Shown here in pieces: positions 25,874-34,060 of a stretch of 64,000 bases of DNA. The DNA comes from Litorivita sp040371945 (GTDB lineage Bacteria; Pseudomonadota; Alphaproteobacteria; Rhodobacterales; Rhodobacteraceae). A program made the translations under genes and the position numbers. The notes under the pieces were generated by a model. That model did not search any database. It was not told the DNA's origin and saw nothing but the letters and a program-made list of their open reading frames with translations. The DNA lies in NCBI RefSeq assembly GCF_040371945.1, contig NZ_BAABWS010000001.1, positions 1 to 64,000 on the forward strand, read 5' to 3'. Numbering within the stretch: position 1 is the first letter of the stretch; each line of letters begins with the position of its first letter.

Positions 25874-27151
25874 TCACATCAAATCCGGCGCGCGGCCAAA
25901 GCGGTTGGCGACTTTGGTGACGGTCAACCCCTGCACGATGATCGAGAAAATCACGATCATATAGGTCGCCGTCAGGATCAGCGGTTTCCATTCGCTATCG
26001 GGCAAGGACAGGGCCAAGGCGACGGAAATCCCGCCCTTGAGCCCGCCCCATGTCATGATCGGGATCACCCCGCCGGAAAAGGCGCGGAAGGGTTGCAACA
26101 GCAAGACCGGCACCGCGACCGCCGTCAGCCGCCCGAGCAGCGCCAAGGCAATCGAGGCCGCCCCCGCGACGATGAAATCGAACTCGAAGGCCACGGCAAA
26201 CACCTCGAACCCGATCATCAAGAACAGCACCGCGTTCAAAATCTCGTCGATCATCTTCCAAAAGGCATCGACATATTTGCGGGTCTCGTCGCTCATGCCG
26301 TATTTGCTGCCCACATCGCCGATGAGCAATCCGGCGCAAACCGCCATGATCGGGGCCGAGACGTGCAAGGCCACGGCCAGCTCATAGCCGCCAAAGGCCA
26401 GCCCCAGCGTGATCAAGACCTCCAAGGCGTAATCGTCGATCCGGCGCATCACGCGAAAGGTCAGCCAGCCCAAAACAATGCCCAAGACCGCGCCGCCCAC
26501 GGCCTCTTGCACGAAAAGCACCAGCGCGCCGGCCAGAACCGATGTTTCGCCGCCGTGGCTGCCCGCCTCGGCCCCGTGGCTGGAGAGGGACGGAAAGGCG
26601 ATGCCGACCAGCACCAAAAACACCACATAGCCCACGCCGTCATTGAACAGGCTCTCGCCCGCGATCTTGGTCTCGAGGGATTTGCGCAGGTTGGCCTCGC
26701 GCAAAACCCCCAGAACCGCCACCGGATCGGTGGGCGAGACCAGCGCGCCAAAGACCAAGGCGATGGCAATCGGCATCCCCGTCAGCCATGAGAAGCCAAA
26801 GCCGACCACAGCGGTCGAAAGCCCCACGCCCAGCGTTGCCATCAGCACCACAACCCGCCACTGCGCGCGCAGGTCCGACAATTTGACATGCAAGGCCCCC
26901 GCAAAAAGCAAAAGCCCCAACATCCCTTCAAGCAGCGCATCGGAGAAATCCACGCTGGTCACGGTGCGGCGCATCTCGTCGGCCATGTTGAGTGCCGGAA
27001 ACAACAGGTCAAGCCCGAGCAAAACCAGCGAGGCCAAAAGCGCGACAACCAGAATGCCGATCGCCGAGGGCAGTTTCAAAAACAGGTAGTTGATGGCGCC
27101 AAAGGCACCGGCAAGCACGATCAAGGCCGAGGCGATTTGCAGGACGGTCAT
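25874..27151 (-). CDS. CPA1-type Na+(K+)/H+ antiporter
   Basis: A 425-residue membrane protein with about 12 hydrophobic segments from the start to residue 415, of the monovalent cation:proton antiporter CPA1 family (NhaP-like). Family markers are the SPTDPVAVLGVLRE segment, which carries the ion-binding Asp pair region, GESLFNDGVGYVVF, and SAPIMAVCAGLLIGD. It would expel Na+ or K+ in exchange for protons. The start MTVLQIASALIVL at 27151 precedes the first helix; the frame is open for 277 codons upstream but that part is antisense to the next gene. Orientation is same as the upstream phosphatase-like gene, 98 bases apart. Confidence 0.9.
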   Translation of the reverse strand: MTVLQIASALIVLAGAFGAINYLFLKLPSAIGILVVALLASLVLLGLDLLFPALNMADEMRRTVTSVDFSDALLEGMLGLLLFAGALHVKLSDLRAQWRVVVLMATLGVGLSTAVVGFGFSWLTGMPIAIALVFGALVSPTDPVAVLGVLREANLRKSLETKIAGESLFNDGVGYVVFLVLVGIAFPSLSSHGAEAGSHGGETSVLAGALVLFVQEAVGGAVLGIVLGWLTFRVMRRIDDYALEVLITLGLAFGGYELAVALHVSAPIMAVCAGLLIGDVGSKYGMSDETRKYVDAFWKMIDEILNAVLFLMIGFEVFAVAFEFDFIVAGAASIALALLGRLTAVAVPVLLLQPFRAFSGGVIPIMTWGGLKGGISVALALSLPDSEWKPLILTATYMIVIFSIIVQGLTVTKVANRFGRAPDLM

Positions 27152-27249
27152 GGTATTTATCCTTTGATTACGGCCCCTGTTACCACGCGCCTCGCCCCCC
27201 TCCAAGCGCGCAAAAAGGCGTAAACCGCGCCGCCCCCGAGCGGTTCGGA

Positions 27250-27969
27250 TCACGGGCGCGCAGGCTGTGCGGGCACGGTCTCCAGATCGACCCAGACCGG
27301 CAAATGATCCGAGGCGATATGCGCGGGGCGCGTGCGATGCACCCCGTGATCGCGGGCCTGCAAATCGGGGCTGAGCGCAAAGCGGTCCAAGGCCGCGACA
27401 GGGCGCAGCGCCGGAAAGCTCGGCTTGGAGGGCAAGAACGCCAATCCCTGCGCCACGGCGTCCAGTTCGCGCGGCGATCCCCATTCGTTGAAATCTCCGG
27501 CCAGAACCGTGGGTAGGGCGGGCAATTCGCGCAAATGGCGCACCACGGCGGCGATTTGCATCACCCGATAGCGCCGGATCAACCCCAGATGCACACCGAT
27601 CACCCGCAAGGCGCCGAGCCTTGTCTCCAGATCGGCGCGAATGGCCCCGCGCGGCTCCAATCCGGGCAGGTCGATATGCGCGGTCTGGATCACCTCGACC
27701 CCCGCGCCCAAAAGCATCGCATTGCCGTGAAAGCCCAAGGAGGCCCCGTGTTCGCCAAAATCCACCACCCGCCAGCCCTCGGCCTCGGCCATCGCATGGG
27801 GCAGCGCGGCAGGGCGCGGCGCAAGGCGCTTGTCGGCCTCTTGCAGCACCACCACATCGGCGTTGATCTGCGCGATCACCTGCAGGCTGCGCGCCGGATT
27901 GCGGCGCAAATCCATGCCGACGCATTTTTGCAAATTGTAACTGGCAAGGCGAAAAGCGGGCTGTTCCAT
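27250..27969 (-). CDS. Endonuclease/exonuclease/phosphatase (EEP) family protein
   Basis: A 239-residue protein of the EEP (DNase I-like) superfamily, which cleaves phosphodiester or phosphomonoester bonds with Mg2+. It has the N-terminal SYNLQKCVG (metal Asn), LQEADK (catalytic Glu), HLGLIRRYR, GDFNEW (GDFN motif) and the C-terminal SDHLPV (catalytic His). The start MEQPAFRLASYN at 27969 is chosen because it sits just before the conserved first strand. No signal peptide is seen. Substrate is not predictable; the upstream divergent gene is a DUF2238 protein. Confidence 0.85.
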   Translation of the reverse strand: MEQPAFRLASYNLQKCVGMDLRRNPARSLQVIAQINADVVVLQEADKRLAPRPAALPHAMAEAEGWRVVDFGEHGASLGFHGNAMLLGAGVEVIQTAHIDLPGLEPRGAIRADLETRLGALRVIGVHLGLIRRYRVMQIAAVVRHLRELPALPTVLAGDFNEWGSPRELDAVAQGLAFLPSKPSFPALRPVAALDRFALSPDLQARDHGVHRTRPAHIASDHLPVWVDLETVPAQPARP

Positions 27970-28051
27970 TGCGCCAAGACAACCATGCAGGCGCAGCAAG
28001 AGCAAGATGCCGCGCGGCGGCAAGGTTTTGTTATTTGCGCGCGCAGCCTAT

Positions 28052-28741
28052 ATGAACGCGCAGAAAGATGCCCATCGGGGGATCGCACAAAGGACCGCGC
28101 CGCAGATGTTCAAAGACCTCGCCCTGACCGTTAAACTGATCTGGGCCGCCTTGGCGGTCTTTGCGGCGACGGCCCTGTGGAACGCGCGATGGGAGGTGGC
28201 CTTTGTGGCGGTCATCACCTTCTGGCTCTCGCTGGTGCCCATCGCCTTGGCCCGCTGGGTCCAGATCAAAGTGCCGCGGTTCTTTTTCGCCATCTCCACC
28301 GCTTTTGTCGGGGCGACGCTGTTCTTGGGCGAGGTGTTCGATTTCTACAACCGCTTCTGGTGGTGGGATATCTTGCTGCATGGCGGCAGCGCCTTGGTCT
28401 TCGGTTTGATGGGATTCACCCTTGTTTTCATGATGTTCCAAGGCAACAGATTCGCCGCGCCGCATTTCGCCGTGGCGTTTTTCGGCTTTTGCTTTGCCAT
28501 GAGCATCGGCGCCACATGGGAGATTTTCGAATTCGCCATGGATCAGACCTTTGGCACCAATATGCAAAAATCCGGCCTTGTGGATACGATGACCGATCTG
28601 ATCGTCGATGCCCTTGGCGCGTTGATCGGCGCGGGCAGCGGCTATGGCTATCTCAAGGGGCGCGATTACAGCAGGCTGGGCGCGGTGATCGAGGATTTCG
28701 TCGCCCGCAATCCGCGCCTGTTTCGCAAATCGCGCAAATAG
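28052..28741 (+). CDS. DUF2238-like integral membrane protein
   Basis: A 229-residue protein with about five or six membrane segments and conserved patches characteristic of the DUF2238/YjdF group: DFYNRFWWWDILLHGGSA and MSIGATWEIFEFAMD, then DTMTDLIVDALGALIGA. Histidine and acidic residues inside helices suggest a metal or haem site, but function is unknown. Start choice is loose: ATG at 28052 (MNAQKDAHRG) or at 28106 (MFKDLAL), the latter with AAAGGA twelve bases upstream. It diverges from the EEP gene. Confidence 0.72.
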   Translation: MNAQKDAHRGIAQRTAPQMFKDLALTVKLIWAALAVFAATALWNARWEVAFVAVITFWLSLVPIALARWVQIKVPRFFFAISTAFVGATLFLGEVFDFYNRFWWWDILLHGGSALVFGLMGFTLVFMMFQGNRFAAPHFAVAFFGFCFAMSIGATWEIFEFAMDQTFGTNMQKSGLVDTMTDLIVDALGALIGAGSGYGYLKGRDYSRLGAVIEDFVARNPRLFRKSRK

Positions 28742-28789
28742 AGCGGGCGCGCTATTGACGCCGCCGCCTTGGTGCCCTCATCTGGCGCG

Positions 28790-29692
28790 ATGGAAAGACG
28801 CGATAGAATAGACGCCCTCGGCGCATCGGGATTGATCGCATTCGCGATTATTCTTGCCTTTAATCAAGTGGTTATCAAGCTGACCAATGAGGGGATACAG
28901 CCGGTGTTCTCCGCCGGTTTGCGCTCTGTTGGTGCTCTGGCGGTCTTGCTCGTGTGGATGCGGCTGCGCGGCATTGCGGTGCATACGCCGCGCGCGGCCC
29001 TTGGGGCGGGGGTGATCTCGGGGCTGCTGTTTTCGGGCGAATTTGCCGCCTTGTTCTGGGCGCTCGACCATACCAGCGTCAGCCGCGCCAGCATCATTTT
29101 CTATTCCATGCCCGTGCATTTGAGCATCATGGCGCATTTTTGGCTGCCCAATGAGCGCATCACCGCGATGCGCGCCGCCGGATTGGCCTTGGCCATGGGC
29201 GGGGTGGCTTGGGTTTTGCTCGACCGTTCGGCAGGTGTGGCGGGCGGGCAGGCGAGCCTGATCGGCGATCTGGCCGCTTTGGGCGCGGCCTTGGCATGGG
29301 CGGGCATCGCGATGATGGCGCGGCGCTCGGCGCTGGCCCGTTTGCGCCCCGAGATGCAATTGTTTTGGCAACTTGCGGTCTCGGCCCTGTGCCTCATTGC
29401 TCTGGCGCCGCTTTTTGGCCCGCTGATGCGCGATTTCACCCCTGTTTTCCTGCTCGGCCTTGGCTATCAGGTGGTCTTGGTCGCCAGCTTCGGCTTTTTG
29501 TTCTGGTTCTTCTTGCTGACCATCTATCCGGCCTCGGGCGTGGCCAGCTTCAGCTTCCTGTCGCCGGTGTTTTCGGTGATCTTCGGATGGTGGGTTCTGG
29601 GCGAGCCTTTGAGCCTCGACGTGATCGGCGCGCTCGGCCTTGTGGCGCTCGGGATCGTTTTGATCAACCGCAGGCCGCGCGTGCCATCATAA
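28790..29692 (+). CDS. DMT-superfamily transporter (EamA family)
   Basis: A 300-residue membrane protein with about ten hydrophobic segments and two EamA repeats; GLRSVGALAVLLVWMRL and PASGVASFSFLSPVFSVIFG are typical of the family. Likely a metabolite exporter of unknown substrate. It is unrelated in context to the other EamA gene at 22296. The start ATG at 28790 is preferred over TTG at 28769. It follows the DUF2238 gene by 48 bases and faces selO across a 29-base convergent gap. Confidence 0.85.
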   Translation: MERRDRIDALGASGLIAFAIILAFNQVVIKLTNEGIQPVFSAGLRSVGALAVLLVWMRLRGIAVHTPRAALGAGVISGLLFSGEFAALFWALDHTSVSRASIIFYSMPVHLSIMAHFWLPNERITAMRAAGLALAMGGVAWVLLDRSAGVAGGQASLIGDLAALGAALAWAGIAMMARRSALARLRPEMQLFWQLAVSALCLIALAPLFGPLMRDFTPVFLLGLGYQVVLVASFGFLFWFFLLTIYPASGVASFSFLSPVFSVIFGWWVLGEPLSLDVIGALGLVALGIVLINRRPRVPS

Positions 29693-29721
29693 TGTGAAAT
29701 CAATGCCTTGCGGCGCGATCC

Positions 29722-31188
29722 TCATGTGCCGCAATAGGTCGCGCCGACCACTTCGGAGGCGGCGGGCGGGCGCGCCAGATCGGCAAATTCCGCCTGCGCC
29801 TCGAAGGGCCGCGCATAGGCGCGCATCAGCCGCTCGAAGGGGGCCATATCGCCCGCCACCGCCGCTTCGATCATCGCCTCGACACGGTGGTTGCGCGCGA
29901 TCAGCGCGGGGTTGACCGCCTCCATCGCGGCGCGGGTCTGCGCATTCGGGCGGGCTTGCTCGATCGTGCCCTCCAAAGCGCCCTGCGCCGCCAGCCGCGC
30001 GTGCCAGCGCGCCTGCCATGCGGCAAATCCATCGCGATCCGCAAATTGATCCTGCGCGCCGCCCGCCGAGAGGGCGCGGAATGTATTGGTGAAATCCGAT
30101 TGCCCCGCCTGCATCAAGGCCAGAAGATCGCCGATCAGCGCCTGATCGCCCTCGCGCGGCGCGCCAAGGCCCAATTTGCCCGCAAACCGGCGCAGCCACG
30201 CCGCCTCGATCCGGTCGGGCATGGCGTTGACCGTGGTGGTGAACATCTGCACCGCCTGCTCTTGGTCGGGCATGAGCGGGATCAAGGACGAGGCCAGTTG
30301 CGCCATGTTCCACGGGATCACCGCCGCTTGGTTGTCATAGGCGTATCGCCCGTGGGCGTCGATTGAACTGTAGACCGTAACCGGATGATAAATATCCATA
30401 AAAGCGCAGGGACCATAATCGATGGTCTCGCCGCTGATCGAGGTGTTATCGGTGTTCATCACCCCGTGGATAAAGCCCAGCGAGAGCCAATGCGCGACCA
30501 GTTCGGCCTGCCGGTCGATCACGGATTGCAAGAATTCATGCGGGCCAGCGGCCTGCGGCGCATGGCGGGCGCGGGCATAGTCAAAGAGGGTTTCAAGCTC
30601 GGGCAGCATCCGGCGCGCGGCGAAATATTGAAAGGTGCCGACGCGCAGATGGCTGGCGGCGACGCGGGTCAAAACCGCACCGGGCAAGACGCCGGTCATC
30701 GACCCCGTAGGGCGCACCACCTCGCCGCCCGTGGCCACCGCCGCCAGCGCGCGCGTCGTCGGCACGCCAAGCGCATGCATCGCCTCCGAGAGCAGATATT
30801 CGCGCAGCACCGGACCCATCCACGCCAAACCGTCGCCGCCGCGCGAAAACGGCGTGCGCCCCGAGCCTTTGAGCGCGATGTCGCGCCGCGCGCCATTTGT
30901 GTCCATCACCTCGCCCAAAAGCACCGCGCGCCCGTCGCCCAGTTGCGCGGAAAATCCGCCAAATTGATGGCCCGCATAGGCCTGCGCAATCGGATCGGCG
31001 CCCTTTGGCAGGGCATTGCCGCTGAAAATCGCGGCCAGATCATCGCCCGCCTCGACCTCGATCCCCAACTCTTGCGCCAGCGCCGTGTTAAAGGCCAAAA
31101 GCCGCGGCGCGGGAGCAGGCGCGGGGTGTTGACGGGCGAAAAACGCCTCGGGCAGGGCGGCATAGCTGTTGTCGAAGGAGAGTTTCAT
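29722..31188 (-). CDS. selO: SelO pseudokinase family protein (YdiU), protein adenylyltransferase
   Basis: A 488-residue protein of the SelO/YdiU (UPF0061) family, close to the usual length. SelO has a protein-kinase fold with inverted ATP binding and transfers AMP to Ser/Thr/Tyr of target proteins, linked to redox stress. Family motifs seen are GHQFGGFSAQLGDGRA, LKGSGRTPFSRGGDG, HGVMNTDN and IDYGPCAFMD. The C-terminus ends TYCGT, so the position that is selenocysteine in eukaryotes is an ordinary Cys here. It is followed (same strand) by an acetyltransferase further upstream; possible operon with nucleoside hydrolase is loose (25 bases). Confidence 0.9.
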   Translation of the reverse strand: MKLSFDNSYAALPEAFFARQHPAPAPAPRLLAFNTALAQELGIEVEAGDDLAAIFSGNALPKGADPIAQAYAGHQFGGFSAQLGDGRAVLLGEVMDTNGARRDIALKGSGRTPFSRGGDGLAWMGPVLREYLLSEAMHALGVPTTRALAAVATGGEVVRPTGSMTGVLPGAVLTRVAASHLRVGTFQYFAARRMLPELETLFDYARARHAPQAAGPHEFLQSVIDRQAELVAHWLSLGFIHGVMNTDNTSISGETIDYGPCAFMDIYHPVTVYSSIDAHGRYAYDNQAAVIPWNMAQLASSLIPLMPDQEQAVQMFTTTVNAMPDRIEAAWLRRFAGKLGLGAPREGDQALIGDLLALMQAGQSDFTNTFRALSAGGAQDQFADRDGFAAWQARWHARLAAQGALEGTIEQARPNAQTRAAMEAVNPALIARNHRVEAMIEAAVAGDMAPFERLMRAYARPFEAQAEFADLARPPAASEVVGATYCGT

Positions 31189-31213
31189 ATCGGTCCAAAT
31201 GGCAAGGCAGCGC

Positions 31214-31660
31214 CTAGAGGTAGCGCGTCATCAGCGAATACTCGTCGCGCGGGGTGAAATGCAGCTTTTTGTAGAGCGATCTGGCGCGGGCATTGTCGCG
31301 CCGCACCTCCAGATGCAGCGCCTTGAGCCCCGCACCGGCCAGCGCCTTGGGCAAGGAGAGCAGCACTTCGGAGCCAAGCCCGCGGCTGCGCACGCCTGAG
31401 CGGATATAAATCTCGTCGATAAACCCGTCCATGCCGCCCAATTCGATCGACCAGCCGAAACAGATCACCACATAGCCGATCGGCGAGCGCTGCGGCCCGA
31501 TTAGATAGACCACGCCGAGGGGCGATCCGTCCAGCAGCGGCGCGAGGGCCTCGGCGCGTTGCTCGTCGCTGCGCGTGATGCCAGCTTCGCGGTGAAAGGC
31601 GGCCATCATCGGCAAAATACGGTCGGCATCCGCAGGGGTCGCAAGGTGCAAAGCGGTCAT
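31214..31660 (-). CDS. GNAT family N-acetyltransferase
   Basis: A 148-residue acetyltransferase of the GNAT fold, with the acetyl-CoA-binding RSRGLGSEVL motif (about 94-103) after a DEIYIRSGVRS strand, and the C-terminal RSLYKKLHFTPRDEY typical of motif B. The substrate is unknown. Its ATG overlaps the stop of the upstream nucleoside hydrolase by four bases (ATGA), so the two are translated together; selO follows after 25 bases. The start MTALHLATPADAD at 31660 is a standard N-terminus. Confidence 0.85.
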   Translation of the reverse strand: MTALHLATPADADRILPMMAAFHREAGITRSDEQRAEALAPLLDGSPLGVVYLIGPQRSPIGYVVICFGWSIELGGMDGFIDEIYIRSGVRSRGLGSEVLLSLPKALAGAGLKALHLEVRRDNARARSLYKKLHFTPRDEYSLMTRYL

Positions 31661-32616
31661 AGGCGGGCGAGCCTTTCGGTGAGCAGGGCGAAATAGGCAT
31701 CGGCGTCGATGGTGCCCATGAACATGGCATTGGGCGCGCGGTCGGTCACCCCCCACCAATCGGCCACCGTCATGCCAAGGGTCAATTCGGATTTGGTCTC
31801 GATCTCGACATTGATATGGCGACCGGTGAAGATCTGCGGCGCGATCAGATAGGCGGTCACGCAAGGATCATGCAAGGGCGCGCCCTCCGATCCGTATTTC
31901 TCGCGGTCGAAACGTTCGAAAAACTCGGTCATCTGCGCGGCGGCGATCCCGACCGCATTGCCAATCGCGCGAAAGGCGTCGTTGCGCGGTTTCGTCACCA
32001 AGGCCTTATGGGTCACATCCAAGGACATCACCACCAATGGAATGCCGGATTTGAAAACAATATCAGCGGCATGCGGGTCGACGTAAATGTTAAACTCGGC
32101 GGCGGGGGTGATATTGCCCACCTCGAAATAGGCCCCGCCCATCAGCACGATCTCGCGGATGCGTGCGGCGATATCGGGGGCCTTGCGCAGCGCCATGGCC
32201 AGATTGGTCAGCGGCCCCAAAGCGCAAAGCGTCACCGAGCCGGAGGGCGCATCGCGCAGGGTCTCGATGATGAAATCCACCGCATGCTGCGCCTGAAGCG
32301 GCATGGTCGGATCGGGCAAAACCGGCCCGTCCAGCCCCGATTGCCCGTGCACATGTTCGGCCGTGACCAAGGCGCGATCCAGCGGGCGGTCGCATCCGGC
32401 AAAGACCTTGACCTGCGGCTTGCCCGCCAATTCGCAGATCTTGCGCGCATTCACCTCTGTTAGCGCCAAGGGCACATTGCCCGCCACCGCCGTGATGCCC
32501 AAAACCTCGATCTCCTCGGGGCTGGCCAGCGCCAGAAGGATCGCCATCGCGTCGTCTTGCCCTGGATCGGTGTCGATGATGATTTTGCGCGGGGCGTTTG
32601 TCATGGCGTCTGTCAT
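31657..32616 (-). CDS. Inosine-uridine-type nucleoside N-ribohydrolase
   Basis: A 319-residue hydrolase that cleaves nucleosides to ribose and free base. The Ca2+/ribose-binding signature DTDPGQDD is at residues 15-22, followed by LGITAVAGNV, the LMGGAYFEVGNITP segment and late MSLDVTH and HDPCVTAYLI. Length matches the IunH family. Two in-frame ATGs (32616, 32604) are possible; AAAGGACCC favours 32616. Translationally coupled to the downstream acetyltransferase. Could be a salvage enzyme; exact substrate (purine versus pyrimidine) cannot be seen. Confidence 0.9.
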   Translation of the reverse strand: MTDAMTNAPRKIIIDTDPGQDDAMAILLALASPEEIEVLGITAVAGNVPLALTEVNARKICELAGKPQVKVFAGCDRPLDRALVTAEHVHGQSGLDGPVLPDPTMPLQAQHAVDFIIETLRDAPSGSVTLCALGPLTNLAMALRKAPDIAARIREIVLMGGAYFEVGNITPAAEFNIYVDPHAADIVFKSGIPLVVMSLDVTHKALVTKPRNDAFRAIGNAVGIAAAQMTEFFERFDREKYGSEGAPLHDPCVTAYLIAPQIFTGRHINVEIETKSELTLGMTVADWWGVTDRAPNAMFMGTIDADAYFALLTERLARL

Positions 32617-32836
32617 GGCGGGGGTCCTTTGATGCGGTCCTGTGTGCGGCCCTTGGGCGGGCGGGCAAGCCAGTGGCCGCACAGTGGCCGCGCCGCGCCG
32701 CGATGTCCAGCGCAAGCGCTCTGGCGGCGGGGGAATATTGCCGATCCGGCAGGCGGGCGCCAAGGCGGCGCGGGGGCGGGCACGGGCGGACCTATGGGAC
32801 GGGCCTCAAATCACATCGGGCGATCATCACAGGGGC

Positions 32837-32864
32837 AAAACCACCGGCCCAAAACCACCGGCCC
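32837..32864. repeat. 14-bp tandem duplication
   Basis: AAAACCACCGGCCC occurs twice back to back (32837-32850 and 32851-32864), followed directly by the A-run that serves as the T-tract of the minus-strand terminator. Confidence 0.7.
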
Positions 32865-32902
32865 AAAAAACATAAGGCGGCCCGCGAGTGGTGCGGACCG
32901 CC
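32865..32902 (-). terminator. Rho-independent terminator of the iron-binding protein gene
   Basis: On the minus strand GGCGGTCCGC and GCGGGCCGCC form a 10-bp stem with one G-U wobble and a 7-base loop, then TTATGTTTTTT. It lies 63 bases after the stop of the gene at 32965. Confidence 0.85.
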
Positions 32903-32964
32903 TCAATGCGCGCCGAGGGGCCTGTAGATTATCCCCGACGGTGCATTTTTGTCGTCTAGCGGCC

Positions 32965-33975
32965 TTAGCCGTCGAAATCAACCTCTTCGATCAGCTTCAA
33001 TGCGGCGGGGCGCAAACGGGCCAATTCCATCAGGTCGGCCTCATCGGGCGTGAAGCTGCCCCAGCTTTCGACCAAAGGATCGGCAGAGGTATTGGGCGCG
33101 ACGGGATATTCGAAATTCGCCTCGGCATAGATTTTCTGTGCCTCGGGCGAGGTCAGAAATTCCATCATTTTCAAGGCGTTATCGGGGTGGGGTGCGTATT
33201 TTGTCATCGCCACGCCGGAAATATTCACATGCGCGCCGCCGTTTTCAAAGGTCGGGAAAACGATGCGCACGCTGTCGGCCCATGCTTTTTGCTCGGGGTC
33301 CGAGATCATTTTGCCCATGTAATAGGTGTTGCCGATGGAGATGTCGCATTCACCGGCCCAGATGGCCTTGACCTGTGCGCGGTCATTGCCTTGGGGTTTG
33401 CGCGCGAGGTTGGCTTTGACGCCTTCGAGCCAAGTTTTGGTTTCGGCCTCGCCGTGGTGCAGCAAATAGGCCGAGGTCAGCGCGACGTTATAGGCATGGG
33501 TGCCCGAACGGGTGCAAATGCGGCCCTTCCATTTGGGATCGGCAAGGTCCTCATAGGTGGTCACCTCGCCATCGGCGACGCGGTCACGCGAGGCGTAAAC
33601 GATGCGCGCGCGCGTCGTCAGGCCCCACCAATGTTTATCCGCATCGTGATACTGCGCCGGAACATTGGCCGAAAGCGTCGCGCTTTCAACGGGTTGGGTC
33701 AATCCGGCATCGACCACCGACGCCAGCCGCGCGATATCCACGGTCAGCACCAGATCGGCGGGGGAGCGTTTGCCCTCGGCGCTCAGCCGCTCGACCATAC
33801 CTTTGGCCAGATAGGCGACATTGACCTTGATACCGGTCTCTGCGGTGAAGGCATCGGTCAGCGGCTTGAGCAATTCGGGCTGGCGGTAGGAGTAGAGATT
33901 GACCTCATCGGCCATCGCCGTGGTGGCGAAAGCGGGAAGAGCAGCGGCAGTCATAAGCGCAAGGCGAGCGAACAT
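32965..33975 (-). CDS. Fe(3+) ABC transporter periplasmic binding protein
   Basis: A 336-residue exported protein with a signal peptide (MFARLALMTAAALPAF ... AMA) of the FbpA/FutA-type ferric binding family (solute-binding protein family 1). It contains the family LYSYRQPELLKPL start, YASRDRV, the TYEDLADPKWKGRIC segment and a Tyr pair (about 218-219, GNTYYMG) of the kind that binds iron. ATG at 33975 with AGGA upstream is preferred; an in-frame ATG at 33987 would add four residues. No permease or ATPase gene is next to it. Two Iron-Rhodo-box-like palindromes just upstream indicate derepression under iron limitation. Confidence 0.88.
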   Translation of the reverse strand: MFARLALMTAAALPAFATTAMADEVNLYSYRQPELLKPLTDAFTAETGIKVNVAYLAKGMVERLSAEGKRSPADLVLTVDIARLASVVDAGLTQPVESATLSANVPAQYHDADKHWWGLTTRARIVYASRDRVADGEVTTYEDLADPKWKGRICTRSGTHAYNVALTSAYLLHHGEAETKTWLEGVKANLARKPQGNDRAQVKAIWAGECDISIGNTYYMGKMISDPEQKAWADSVRIVFPTFENGGAHVNISGVAMTKYAPHPDNALKMMEFLTSPEAQKIYAEANFEYPVAPNTSADPLVESWGSFTPDEADLMELARLRPAALKLIEEVDFDG

Positions 33976-34018
33976 GAGAATCCTCATTTTTGATCGTTTC
34001 GATTGCGCCGCTTTTAAT

Positions 34019-34035
34019 CCGACTAAATTAGTCGG
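34019..34035. promoter_or_regulatory. Iron-Rhodo-box (likely IscR-type iron operator), site 1
   Basis: CCGACTAAATTAGTCGG: eight-base arms around a central A. It fits the published Iron-Rhodo-box of Rhodobacterales (consensus CTGACTRAWTYAGTCAG) at the core GACTAAATTAGTC. It lies 44 bases upstream of the iron-binding protein start codon, in the promoter. Confidence 0.85.
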
Positions 34036-34043
34036 GTCAATAG

Positions 34044-34060
34044 CTGATTAAATTATTCAG
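34044..34060. promoter_or_regulatory. Degenerate second Iron-Rhodo-box, site 2
   Basis: CTGATTAAATTATTCAG matches the Iron-Rhodo-box consensus except at one base in each arm, and is centred 25 bp from site 1. It straddles the stop codon end of mazG (34053), so a regulator bound here would also sit on the mazG 3' end. Confidence 0.6.

Larger units (their letters stand above)
32617..32964. other. 348-bp gap between nucleoside hydrolase and the iron-binding protein gene
   Basis: No convincing ORF. The stretch holds a GGCGGGGGAATATTG motif near 32732 that slightly resembles the dispersed repeat, a 14-bp tandem repeat at 32837-32864, and the terminator of the iron-binding gene at 32865-32902. The remainder is GC-rich spacer that would include the nucleoside hydrolase promoter. 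Confidence 0.5.

Noticed and set aside
27152..27982. Long in-frame extension upstream of the Na+/H+ antiporter
   Set aside because: It is antisense-frame sequence of the EEP gene; the antiporter starts at 27151 just before its first helix.
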